24,319 nucleotides of DNA. Source: Elysia marginata (lineage: Eukaryota; Mollusca; Gastropoda; Plakobranchidae). The number at the start of each line of letters is the position of its first letter. Position 1 is the first letter of the stretch. The notes below the pieces were generated by a model. That model did not search any database, was not told the DNA's origin, and saw only the letters and a program-made list of their open reading frames with translations. The position numbers were made by a program, and so were the translations under genes. Shown piece after piece: positions 9,986 through 22,200 of the stretch. The stretch lies in contig BMAT01009762.1 of the NCBI GenBank assembly GCA_019649035.1, forward strand, positions 499,646 to 523,964. Direction: 5' to 3'.

Positions 9986-10217
9986 GGGAGGATTCGCACA
10001 ATAAAGCCTCATAATGTCTGCCTCAAATGGAATGACCAAAAAGAAAATGAAGCTGCAAACTCGTCTTCCGATTACTGCGGATGACACCAAAGTGCTTGGC
10101 CGCCCAACAACTCTGCGAAGAGATAAAGCTTTGACAGGAGATAAAGTGCAAACTTTGAAACTGAAAACTCAGAACAGTGCATGGACACCTGTCAACCACA
10201 AAGCTTCAAATGAACAG
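9986..10217 (+). CDS. ECT2L: ECT2L-like exon 1 (first coding exon)
   Basis: Coding from ATG 10014 (residues 1-68). The 28 bases before it follow a TATAG acceptor at 9981-9985 and are 5' UTR. The donor is CAG|GTGAGC and the exon ends in phase 0. The peptide is basic and Lys/Thr-rich ([19 protein letters not shown]), likely disordered. An in-frame TAA at 10002-10004 supports this start. Confidence 0.75.
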
Positions 10218-13200
10218 GTGAGCTTTTTAAGGTGTAAAAGCAGCGCCATTTTTTGTATTTTACATATTTCTTTACATTAAATTTTTTGACTAGCAGTATC
10301 TTTAACTCTTGAATTTTTGTTTGTTTATCAAGGCGGCATAACAGTGGTACTGATAATTTGCCAATACATATGTGTAAAATTTGCTTATGTCCGAGGAAAA
10401 AAATTATATAAAAAAATGTTCCATGTTTTGTGCTATGAAAATTCTTTAAGTTTCAGTGACTTGCAAAGGTTTTTTGGAGGGTTCAGAATCATAGGTTTCT
10501 TTTTGTATTATAATCATACAAGAATCACTCTCCATCTTTACAGTAACGCAATAATACTGGTTTGAAAGTAGAAAACTCAAATAAAATAATTGTAATGTAA
10601 TTTTGTTCTATCTTAAAGAAGAGATCATTTGCAATTAAGAGGTATCTGCTACAAACTGTGTGCAAACTCAACATCTCATCAACCCCGGGAAAGACTAATT
10701 ACCTCCAGCAATGGAAAGATATAACTACTGGTTATACACTTGTATGTAATGTATTCTCACTTCACTATTTAAAACAAAATTTTTCCTCACCAAGAATATT
10801 ACTTTCTGCAGATATTCAAGGAGAGACGAGATTTAGTATCACACTGGGTAAGTACACCTTTGAAATGAAACTGTGTAAGCAAAAATACCCTAACAACTGG
10901 GTGGTAGAAAAATACAATTATTTGTGTTAATGGTTATATTCGTAATAGCAACTTTTGTTGGTTTTGTTAGATAATATACACCTCCAAAAAGTATTTAACA
11001 CTGTGAAGCTGTTTAAAGCTGGACCAGTAAACTCTTAAGACTAAAAAAAAAACAACAAGAAATGAACAAATACTTTCTCCATTGCAACATAATGCACTTT
11101 ATTAAACTTAAGATTTTTGAAAATTCTGGCCTTCTTCTAGACATTCAAAGAGGCTCACAAATGCTAAAAGTTAACTTAAATGCAAGAAGGGCCATAAAAA
11201 ATTTTTTTATTTTTTCATATACATGTATTGGTGTAGGAATGAAGCCCATTTCTTTTCACAGATAAGAGACATAATATAAATAGTCATCTTGTTTAACTTC
11301 CTGTTTTATGAAATACTCTTTTCTACTTTTAGAAAATAAACACTAATGTAAAAAAATTCCCGTTTTTTTTTCTTTTTTACAGTTTGACATGTGGACTGAC
11401 TCACAGAGAAAGAGATTTTTAGATGTCATTTTTCAACAATGCAGCCGCTCTCAATACAGGTTGAACTTTTTCTTCTTACCTAAAAAGAAAAAAAGGTAGT
11501 CTTTTAAGTCAAATTAAGAGTAAAAAAATGTGCTTTTTCCCAGCATTTTACCTTTCCTTTAAAAAATATAATTTTTCAAATATGAATACATTTTTGATGT
11601 GATTTTTTAATATATACATAACCTAAATTTAAACTTGTTATGTATATTTGATATTTTCTACATGAAATAAACTTTTATTATTTTATGTAGACATGAGACA
11701 TTCTCTAAGACATTCTTTTGTTTTTATAATGTTAATGAATTAAAAACACCCGTTCACCTGTTGTGAAATTTTCAGATTTGTTCAGAAATGGTTTGATGAA
11801 CGAGTTCCAATGCAACATTTGGACTTCACCAGAGTACTGCCTAGGTTCTTATCCTGTTACATCTTTTCATTCCTGGAACCGAAAAGTCTCTGTCGCTGTG
11901 CTCAGGTGTCATGGAACTGGAAATTCGTTTCTGAGCAGGTCTGATATTCCAACTCCTCTCCAGATTTGATCAATAAGTTACTTGATATATGAAGGGTTTA
12001 GGGGAAAATTGCAACAAAAACCAGTTTTACTGACATTTTTTATTCAAATTAGGCTTGTGTGTGCTTATTTCATTTTGAAAACTGTTTTTATTATAGCGAT
12101 GGATACAGCTTGGGTAACTTAATGAAACCCTTTCTTGTCCTGAGAAACTAGAAAAAGAGAAAAAATGACCAACATTTAGGTGCTAGAATAAATAGATGGA
12201 GTTAATTTAGAAGAGATATACAGAGCCACAGCTTTTCATATTCGCTTTAAAGCTTAAATACTGTGTTCTGGTGGAAAAAAAAATGCAGAAACTGATCCAT
12301 CTTTCATTTTAGACAGTAGAAGCTCTCACTCCTTGTCAAATCAGATAGCATACATTCACTTACATAACATTTCACCGGGCAGTTTTATTTACTTGAAACT
12401 AATTGTTCAGTCCATTCATCAATCATTTTTTCTGACTTACCATTGTTGCATCACAATCAATAATTCATAACGTAAAATAAATCCCAACTAAACCTGCTCC
12501 ATTTCAAACAAAAATGTATTGGTTATGTGTTCATACAGACCTTTATCAGTTTGTATATACTGGTACCAAAACTTAAAGACTAAAAAAAAAAACAAACAAA
12601 AAAAAAACAACAACAAAAAACCTGGAGAGCATCAAAGCACAGTAGTCCTCTATTTTTTAAATTCCTTTCTGCCTGATGTTATTGAAAGAAAGGGAGTAGG
12701 TTTTTTTTTTTTTAGTTAGAAACTGAAAAATACATGCCATGCAACACATCTAGATGAGTTTCATGTGGCAATGTTAACATTTAAGAGACTGCTATTTTGG
12801 ACAATGCAATTTATCAGTTCCAAAACATTAAAAACTGCTTGTAATTATCATAGTTTTCTGAAAAGATATTTTTTGTTGGTTTGCAACTGTAAAGAAAAAA
12901 AGACAAAATGTTTGCTTTTCAACTTCTCTTCACATTCAAAATTTCTAATGTAAGACTTAGTAGAATTGGTCTTGAATATTTAGCTTTTTTAACAGTGCTG
13001 GTGCATAAATTTTAAATCTAAAACTTTGGAGCTATTAGCTGAGTGTGTTAAAAAATATTGGTTTTCAGGTAGATGATGCAGTTTGATCTGGTGTTTTAAG
13101 AGTTTTGTACACCATTTGGTTTTCAGGAGACAATATGGATGACTAAGTGTGTTAAACTTGGATGGTTCCTGCCCTACACACCGGCAGATAATGAATATGG

Positions 13201-16200
13201 TGCATGGAAGAGACATTATGTTGCTTGCATACACACACTGGACTACCATGTATCAGGAGGAAGATCAGTATGAGTATTGTGATGTTATCACCACCCCCAA
13301 CAGTGTTATTATTATTACTATCATAATCATCATTACTACGCTTCCTATTGTTTTGTACTTTACTGTTTTTTAAACTGTAGGCAAGAAAGAAAGGGAGAAA
13401 GATAGAGAGAAAGAGAGAGGAGAGGGGAGAAGAAGTTTTAGAAACATAATATGGAAAGTGCATTTGAAACTGTGAGTTTATGGTATCTAAATGTAACATA
13501 ATAGAACTTGTATCGTGTATGTGTGGGTACAGAGATTTTTCTGAGCCCTCCCGTTTCTCCTCTCACCCACTTCCCCTCTTCCTCCTCCTCCTCCTCCTCC
13601 TCCTTCTTCTTCCTCCTCCTCCTCCTATTCTTCTTCTTCTTCTTTTTCTTTTTCTTCTTCCTCCTCCTCCTTCTGAATAATTTTATCGTCATTATAATCT
13701 TAATTGTTATAATTATGCTATTGTATCATTGCCTTTAAACCCAATGACATGTTGATTTTTTTCTAGGCTAGTCTGGATCGCACTATAAAAAGCAGACACA
13801 GCCGACCTGATTCCCCTCTTAAGAGTGGAAGATTGTCTAGAGCTGATAGCCGTAAGTTGTGTAAAATATCACAAAAGAGTATTACCAGCTGCAAAGATAC
13901 CAATACTTTATTTACTTACTGCTGCTCTTTCAGCATGACTCCAACTCTTCAAACAGTCACTGACAATATTGCTACTTCATCCACTGCACTCACCAATCAT
14001 ATCCACCGCCAACAACAGCATTTATTATCGTTACTGTTATTGCTATAATTACCAATATATTGTGATGTTTTGTTGTTGTTGTCGCCTTTTGCATAGCCAT
14101 TTAAATAGTCATTACACTCCAACTTTTGAGCATAAAGGTTTTAAAAATTATCTTTTTGTGTGATACCAAAACAAAGCCTTTATTCTTCCAGGGCGGCTGA
14201 TGGATATCCGTCCTCCATGGCAAGGTCCAGATTTTAAACCCAAAGACCTTATCAAGACAAATCAAGCTGTCATCAGTGACCAGAACCCAAATGATCCTGT
14301 TAGGTCTAAGTAAGAAAAACAAAAAAAAAATATAATACAAAATTAAGAAGTGAAATAATTTTACATTTCGTCACTTCTAGATGCCTAATTTGAACCCCAT
14401 GGCAGTTTGCCCCAAAAAATTAAAGTTTATTATGAATTTCATATATCAGAACACAATAAAAATGTTGACATAAAATTTAACATTAAAATAACTTAAAATT
14501 TGAATTCTAAAAAAAATTACACATTATAAAAGTATTTAGCATGTTGCCAAGATCTACATCATAGGGTGAGTGAATGAGGAGTAAGCCTAATTATGTGCTG
14601 TCTTTTTGATTTTTTACCCTTTATCACACAACCCAAGCTAGACTAAGTCCTTTCAGCTCTTTTATTAAAAAAAAAGAGTTGATGTTTTATTTTAATTTTA
14701 TAACATATTTTCCTGGGATAAAGTAAAAACCTTTTCTTTTTCTGGTCTTTATTATTTAAAAAATTAAGTTGATTAAGTTTAAGTCTTGGGTATTACAATT
14801 TGTGTAAAATTATCGTAAGAGGAAGTGTTTTCTATTTTACTTTAAACAGCATCTTTCATCTTGTTTGAATCATTTCATCAACTTGCTTTTAGTTCTCTCC
14901 TGGCAATTTCCTGCTTGGAATGAGATTACCCTCCAGAATTATAGCCACTTAAAAGAAACACCCCCTCGATTTGGGGCTCGTTTCTGTGATACTAGATGGT
15001 TACAAAACAGGTTCAACCAAGAGATTGTTTCTCCTTGGTTGTCCTAAATTTCTTTTGATATGATTTATATGTTTGTTAAGATGTGTCTAAAATGGTGCAT
15101 CAAATAACCATGGAAGTGATATTCTTTATTTTTAGATCAAAGATTTTTTTAAACTCTCAACAAGACCAATCATGTTGGACAATCTTGTTAAAATTCCAAT
15201 ACTTGTTTCCTCTTTTATTTTTTTTTTTTGTTGAAGTAATGAGAATTTGTTTGTTTTATCTCAAGCTGTAAATATTTAATCAATAGAAAACCAATATTTA
15301 GCTCTAAATAGACATGCAACAGAAATATACGCATAAATAAGTGTATTAGTATCAGAAATATATTTTTGTACGCTGAGGGTATAAATGATGGTTATTAAAG
15401 ACAGTACTTCTAAGCTCAAACCTGTACTTGTATGAATTTGCATTTGCTACTACACCTTAACCTGTAGGTTTGAAGCTTTGCTCATATGAATTACTTTGCA
15501 AAATAGTTAAGGAAAAAATATCTTGCATAATTATGTTGGTTTTTTTTTTGACAATATATAAAATAATTTTTCCTGGCATTTTTTTATCATGATTTCCAAA
15601 AATTAACCTTGCCTTAACTTTTATCTCTGTAGATCTGATCTGGTGCTTCATAACAAATTTGGAATAAAAAGATCCGTCCCTGAAACAACCTTGGCCACTA
15701 AGTCTCTGGACTTTGAGATTGGCACAGAGTCAAGTAATCGCAGAGAAAAGCACAGAATGCTTTTGGTAAGCTCGGTTTTTAGTTCTCAATGTAATGTAAC
15801 ATGAATAAATAAAAGAATTGTTCAATTCAAACTATATTCAAACGTCCTAATCCTTTTTTGTAATTTATACTGAAAATTTACTTTTTTTGGATAGTTTAAA
15901 GTTAAATTTTGCTCCCATGCAGTTCAAATCTCTGGAGCTGGACTGTATTTATTTTGTTGCTTTGAATTGAGGCTTTAGTTACTGTCGCAGTTTAATATAT
16001 AGGCTCTATGGAGAAAACTATTGCTTTTTAATTTTGAGTTCTTTTGCGCATCTACAAAACAGTACTTGAAAAAGTTATAAGGGTCTTTTTCTTTCCTTTC
16101 ATCTCCTTAGGCAGGTGAGGACTACCAATTGCCTAGGGCCAACAAGGCCACCCTGAGAGACCACCTAGACACTGCCAATAGACAAGAAAGGAGATTGCAT

Positions 16201-19200
16201 CACATGGTCAACACCGACTGGATGCCACCCACAGCATCTGTGATGAAGAGGTGATAAAGATGAGCTCAAGTCTTTCGGTGGCCCTCACCTCAACCATCTT
16301 AATTCATAAAAAAAAAATCAATATGTGACCCAACATGGTGAAATAAGGCTTACGTCAAAATTAGGACATTTGCAGCTATTAGTATTATGAGAAAGCTTCA
16401 TACATGTAATTGAATTAGAAAATAAATCATTGCTCTAACTTCACTAGAACCTGAGATATTTGATTTATAAGCCGGCAAGGTAGACTTATTTAATAGTAAT
16501 TTATTATTTTGAACAGCCATTTCTTTCCTAGGTTTGACCCAGCTTGACATAAGCCTGATTTCACCACGTCGCGTCACACACATAATTTATGTGAAAATAA
16601 CGTTATGTCTTGCAACCCATTACAGCCGAGTCAGATGTGGCATCTTTTACATTACAAGGCATTTAAATACATTTTTCTGACCTTTCAAACTTAAAAAAAT
16701 TGCATTCAATTATAAAGGTTTTGTAGTATGTTACTATAAATTCTTCTTCATTTAAAATATATAGAGAGGAAGACGAATATATAAGTCTACTTTTCTAAAG
16801 ATTGTTTTCTCAGATTAAGATTTTTTAAAACTTCTGACTCATTTGCACTGCTTGGAGGACATGGGGTATTAAAACTATTATTTCACTAAAGTTCAAGTGA
16901 AGGGGCTAACTTTTTGTGTGTGTGAGATACGGATTAAACTATGCTTAGTTGCAAACCTAACATCTTACACACACGTTTTCTAAAAAAGAAGAAATTTTGA
17001 TAAGCTAAAGAAATTTTGAAAGGACAGGTGTGTATTAGATAAAGCATATTCAATGTGGTATAGTTAATGTTTTGGAGTAGGTTTAAATAAGTTGGATGTT
17101 CAAATTTGAAAGGTCAAAGGTTGTAAAAGAAATACAGTTTTCTTACCTTGAATGTATCAAAATTTATTGAAACTTTCATATCATGTTCCTCTGAGGATTA
17201 AAAAAAATTTTTTTTTTGCATTTGAGACTGTAAAACAAACAGGAAGTAATTCTACCCTGAATTAATGTTTCTTAGAAATTTAAATTTTTCTCATCAGATT
17301 ATTGGGACTGTTACCAAGATTTTTGTTTCCATCATTTTAGGTTTTACATTTCAGCCTTCTTCATGTTGAATTGTCTTTTGTTTGAATCAAGGCCAATCGA
17401 TATGGAAATCAAACATTAATATCAAGCTTGTTTCTTATGCTGCCACCTGTAAGAAAACTGTTACTTCTTCTTCATCAGGGCCAGTTTTTTTTCTTTATCT
17501 AAGTGCTTCTAGAAAAAAAGACAAAAAATGGATATTGATGCCAAACCTTTGCAAAGATGCAAGATTTTCCCTCCATAATATAGATAAACTGCTTACTGCT
17601 GGGTTTTTTTTTTTTTTAATTTTTGGATATTTTGAGTTTGAACGGTGTGGACCATTTGAAAAATTTTAATTTGCAATTTTTTTTAATGTGTCAAAACATC
17701 ATTTTTTAATGAAAATTTGGATATTTCAGCTTTAAACCAGCTGCTTTGAATGCTCGATCAGTTCAGATTGGAGGCAATTTTACTTCTACCAATCCAAGAG
17801 TTGTCATCATTTCATCTAGAGTCCCGGCGGCAGATGTAAGGAGAGAACTTTTATCCCCAGTTTTGTTTTTTATACTCTGTACAACCCGAAAGAACTTTTA
17901 CTCCTATTTTTTTCTTTGTATTATAATACATACACATCAAGTCTAAACCTAGTGCACTGGAAAAGTTTGGTTACTTTTATTGATTAAGTTGGATCTATAA
18001 TTTATGGTTTGTATCAAACAAGTTCCACTAATAGATTTCTCTCGCTTGTTCATTTAAAGGGGAATTGAGGGAAAAAAAATGGATTTTATTGATCAGACAA
18101 AAAGTTAAATGCTTTTGTCATCATTTAAATTCTATTAAGTATTTTACACAAAAAAAGAAAGAGCATATTATTCACCGTATAATTTCAACTTTTTAATAAC
18201 AAAGTCATAATTTTTCTGTAGGTTATCATATCAAATGATACAAATTGTCTTTTTAACTTTTTGTTTTGTATTCATACAGCTTCTACTTGATGCAGTTCTT
18301 TTTGGTGTTCTGCCTGTTGTATTCGAGTATGAGGGAACGACAGCCCAGTCTATAGTTCAACAAGTTGAAACAGTGCTAGAGGGCAGGAATGCTCAGTAAG
18401 TACTCATGTAACTTTAAGGAGTGTCTATAATTTCCTACCTTACTGTACAATTGAGTGTTTTCCTGAATTCTGTACTTACAAAAAGGGGCAAACAGTGTCT
18501 GAGACTGTAGGCTACAGGTTACACAATTATAAAATTCATTAAAATTTGTCATTAATTTTTACCAGTTGAATTTGACCTCACGAGGCCAAATGGCTAATTT
18601 GTGATGGAAACTTATGTCTATAGCCCAGCCTGACACTTAAGGGTCTACATCTATTACTGGAAGGATGTTAGGTGAAGGGCACCTGTGGTCAGAGTACAGA
18701 GGGTTTAAAAAGATAAATCTCTAAATAGTTTAGTTTAGTCAAAGGTGACCACGGCTTTTATTTATTTTTCTAAAGTTAAAACAAATCTAATTTGAAGATC
18801 ACTGAAGTTGAATTAATGAATATTGTTCAATTTTGCTTTTTCTTTATGTGAACTTGCAGAAGCATTGGGCTGTTCTGTCACAGTGATGAGCCAGGAGAGC
18901 TGAAGCTGGCCCACGGCTGCTCCGTAAATCTAGTTACTCTGGCAGACCCAGAGGACGAACAGTCTAGGAACTTTTTTGAAGCTCTAGCCAATCACATTCT
19001 GCCTGTGGAGATGGGTGGCCAGTTTGATATCTTTGTTCCCCTGGCTGCTTCAGGTAAAGTCTTAAAAAAAAAAATAGTAACCACTAATCTGGGATTGAAG
19101 GGTTTTAGACTATTCTCTGAGTCAAAGCTCAGAGTCAACAGGTGTCAGCCATGTTGTCCGATAGTCAAAATGGTTTCAGGCCAGACAGAAGCACATCTGA

Positions 19201-22200
19201 TGTAATATGGACCCACAAATGGCTAGCGGCAAAAACAAATATAGAAGACATCTCTATCAAAATAACAGGAATCGATATGTCAGCAGCATTCGACATCCTC
19301 AACAGAAAAGTTCTGCTCAAATCTTAGAAGAAATAGTCAAAGAAGGCGAACTCAGATTTATTCAATTTCCCCTTAGTAACACACGAATAAATAAGAGAAT
19401 AAGCAAAGCTGATATAGAAGTGCCCTTCACCAACAACGTCGGCACGCCTCAGGGTGATGGTTTATTTGGAACATGCCCTTAAAAGTGCTAGAAAGATAAT
19501 AGACAAGCCCAAGACTCCTATAGATAATAATAATCCCAGAGAAATCGCCTATGCTGACGATGTGGACTTTATTGGGTCAGAGCATATCAACATTGATCAA
19601 ATTAAAAAATAACTAGAAAAATTCAATCTTAAGGTAAACGTTGACAAAACAGCTAACATCACTGAGAAAAGAAGAGAATGGGTGGAGATCAACAAAGAAA
19701 GTTGGATCGCTGATTGGCAACACAGAGGATGTTGAAAGGAGAAAAAAGCTTTTAAATGTAGCATTCAACAAATTAAGGGTGGTTTGGATCAGCAAAGACA
19801 AAATAAAGTGAAACATAAAAGTCATACTTTATAATGCACTCCTTAAATCTATACTCACATACAAGTGTAGTACACAGGCCCTCGCATAGGCCAAGTCATC
19901 CAAACTAGATGCATTCCATAGAAAAACAACTTCTTTTTACAACTGTTAGATTTAAGCTATATAAGCTATATATTGGACTGTCTCAGTATGTAGAACCTTT
20001 TTATAAGAACTGTTATGTTTTCTTGCAGTCTTCACATGAAGAACAAAAATTTACCAAATTGAATGTGGTTGCGATCAAAAAGCTTTTCAAACCATTCAAA
20101 GGAACTAGACGTAAACTGTCAGAAGTTTACACCTTGGTATTCACCAAGAATATATATATGTCTTGTGTTCTGTCCAAATGAGTTGTAAGTCGAATGGCTT
20201 AGTTTTGAGATAAAAGACTTTTAAAGTTTAGTAGGTGATTAGAAGTCAAAATTTTAAAAATGTTTTGGATATTGTCGCTAAAACCATTTCTAAACCGTTT
20301 TGACTCCTAATTCCTGTTAAATTTCATGTTTTATGTGTTTCATATGAATTGGTATGGTTGCTAAGGCTTCAAAACTTTTATAGTTGTCTAAAATTTAAAT
20401 ACTATTTTCTCCATGTCCTAAAATTTCATAAGTCCTAACCCTTCAAACAGCTATAACTTCATACAGAAACATGATAGAGCTTTTCTGTTTGTTGTATTTG
20501 AAAGGAGAGAAAATCAACTTTTCTGTAAAACCTATATCTGACTACATTCGATCTAATTTTGACTTAGGACTCATTTTGACTGGTTTGCAAGACATATATT
20601 GAATGTGCCATAGAAGAAAGAAGACAAAAATGTACGTCAAAATATTTTTTTTCTCTCCTCTTTACAGAAGAGGGCATGGAAATGTTGGTTCAGCTCAGTG
20701 TTTTGACCAGCATGCAGTTTTCTACTCCCACAGGTTTGGTTGGGACCTACAATCACGGTAAATATAATATATATATATATTAGGGCAGTCAGTTATGCTA
20801 AAAAAACAACTTAAAGTTACATAGAAAGTTTCCTTGCGTAGAAATAGATTCCCACAGAAATAGAAATCTTGCCTGAATTAAATCTTTTGTTGGTCTAGTT
20901 TAGAACTGCAATGTATTTGGGTTTTAATGCATTTAAGATGTTGTCGCAGATTAAAAAAAAGTAACTCGAGTAAACTACAACTTTCTTTTGTTCTTTGAAT
21001 CTTCATTAGGAACTAGCCTTTTTAATTTACTGCTGCGTATCATTATTTGCCAGTTTTTTTTTAATGATATTATTTCAGACCTGTACATTATCATATTTAC
21101 TGAATACTTTTATTTATTTTCTTGTCATTCTCGTAACCCCTGTTCCTCTTTTAACCTGTAATCCTCTTTTTGCCCCCCTAAAGCAATACATGTCCTTGTA
21201 ATTTGTAGTCAATTCAGAATGGCTGATTCCCTATGAGGGCAACAAGGCACCTCCTGCCATGTACTTTTGCCAGGGGAAACTGAACGTCTGGTCAAATGTT
21301 GCTGAACAAGCGCAGGAGGCCCTGGCTGAGACAAGAGCCTGCATGGAGCCTTACTTTGACAGGGTACACAGAACCATCAGCGCTCAACTCACAGGTCAGT
21401 CTGCAGCTCATTACTAGGCTTTGAAAATATCAGCCTCTTTAAGGAGTTTACCACCCCCTGATCTTCTTGAAAATGCTTATTCAGATATATCATTCTCTGG
21501 GAATCCTTGACTTATAATATGTTGCCAATGATCTACATTGGATAACAAAGTTAGATTATAGACTTAGAAGTGAATGTGACTTGATTGAATGAAAAGGTCT
21601 TGGTCATTAACTTTAATGTGAAAATATCTTCAGGTAGCCAATTTGCTTTATTTTGAGGATGGCAAACCTATAATTCTTCAAGAACTCCTATTTTATTTTT
21701 TTTTGCCTCGAAGTTTCTGCTTAACCATCATTGTTTTGTTAATTATGGTCAGACATGTCGATAATACTGTAAAATTATGCCTTTTTTTTACATTGTGAAG
21801 AAAAGTTAATATGTTTTCAGGATAGCAAACCTTTGTATACTGTGTCAGGTTTTGCATCAATGTTTCTAATTAACTGCATCCTTGGTTTATGAGATTAAAA
21901 GGTCCATAACTCTAATGAGTTATACCAGTCTTTTATGCTGTAAAGAGAAAGCGTAGTTATGAGGGCACACCGGCTATTCATTCAGATAAATTTTTAGCCT
22001 AAATAATAGAAAATACTGATAGTTTTTGGCTTTTTTTTTTTTTCATAATTTGAAAATTATGTTATTAGTACATGTACCAAAATACTTATTGTAAGTCTAC
22101 TGTCTTAGTACATGGAGTACATTGGTTTTTTAGCTGTTATGCTTTTTTATATTTCTTTTTTTTTAAAACAATTCAAATTACAATGGTCACATTACAATTG

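Noticed and set aside
11399-11520. Longer form of exon 2 reading past the donor
   Set aside because: Only the donor at 11460 joins exon 3 in the phase that continues [13 protein letters not shown], which matches the family.
13438-13738. Open frames on both strands rich in Leu/Phe or Lys/Arg/Glu
   Set aside because: They are translations of the pyrimidine triplet tract and carry no protein signal.
14865-15047. Possible extra ECT2L exon in intron 6
   Set aside because: Exons 6 and 7 already join in correct phase, and the frame shows no conserved-looking block.
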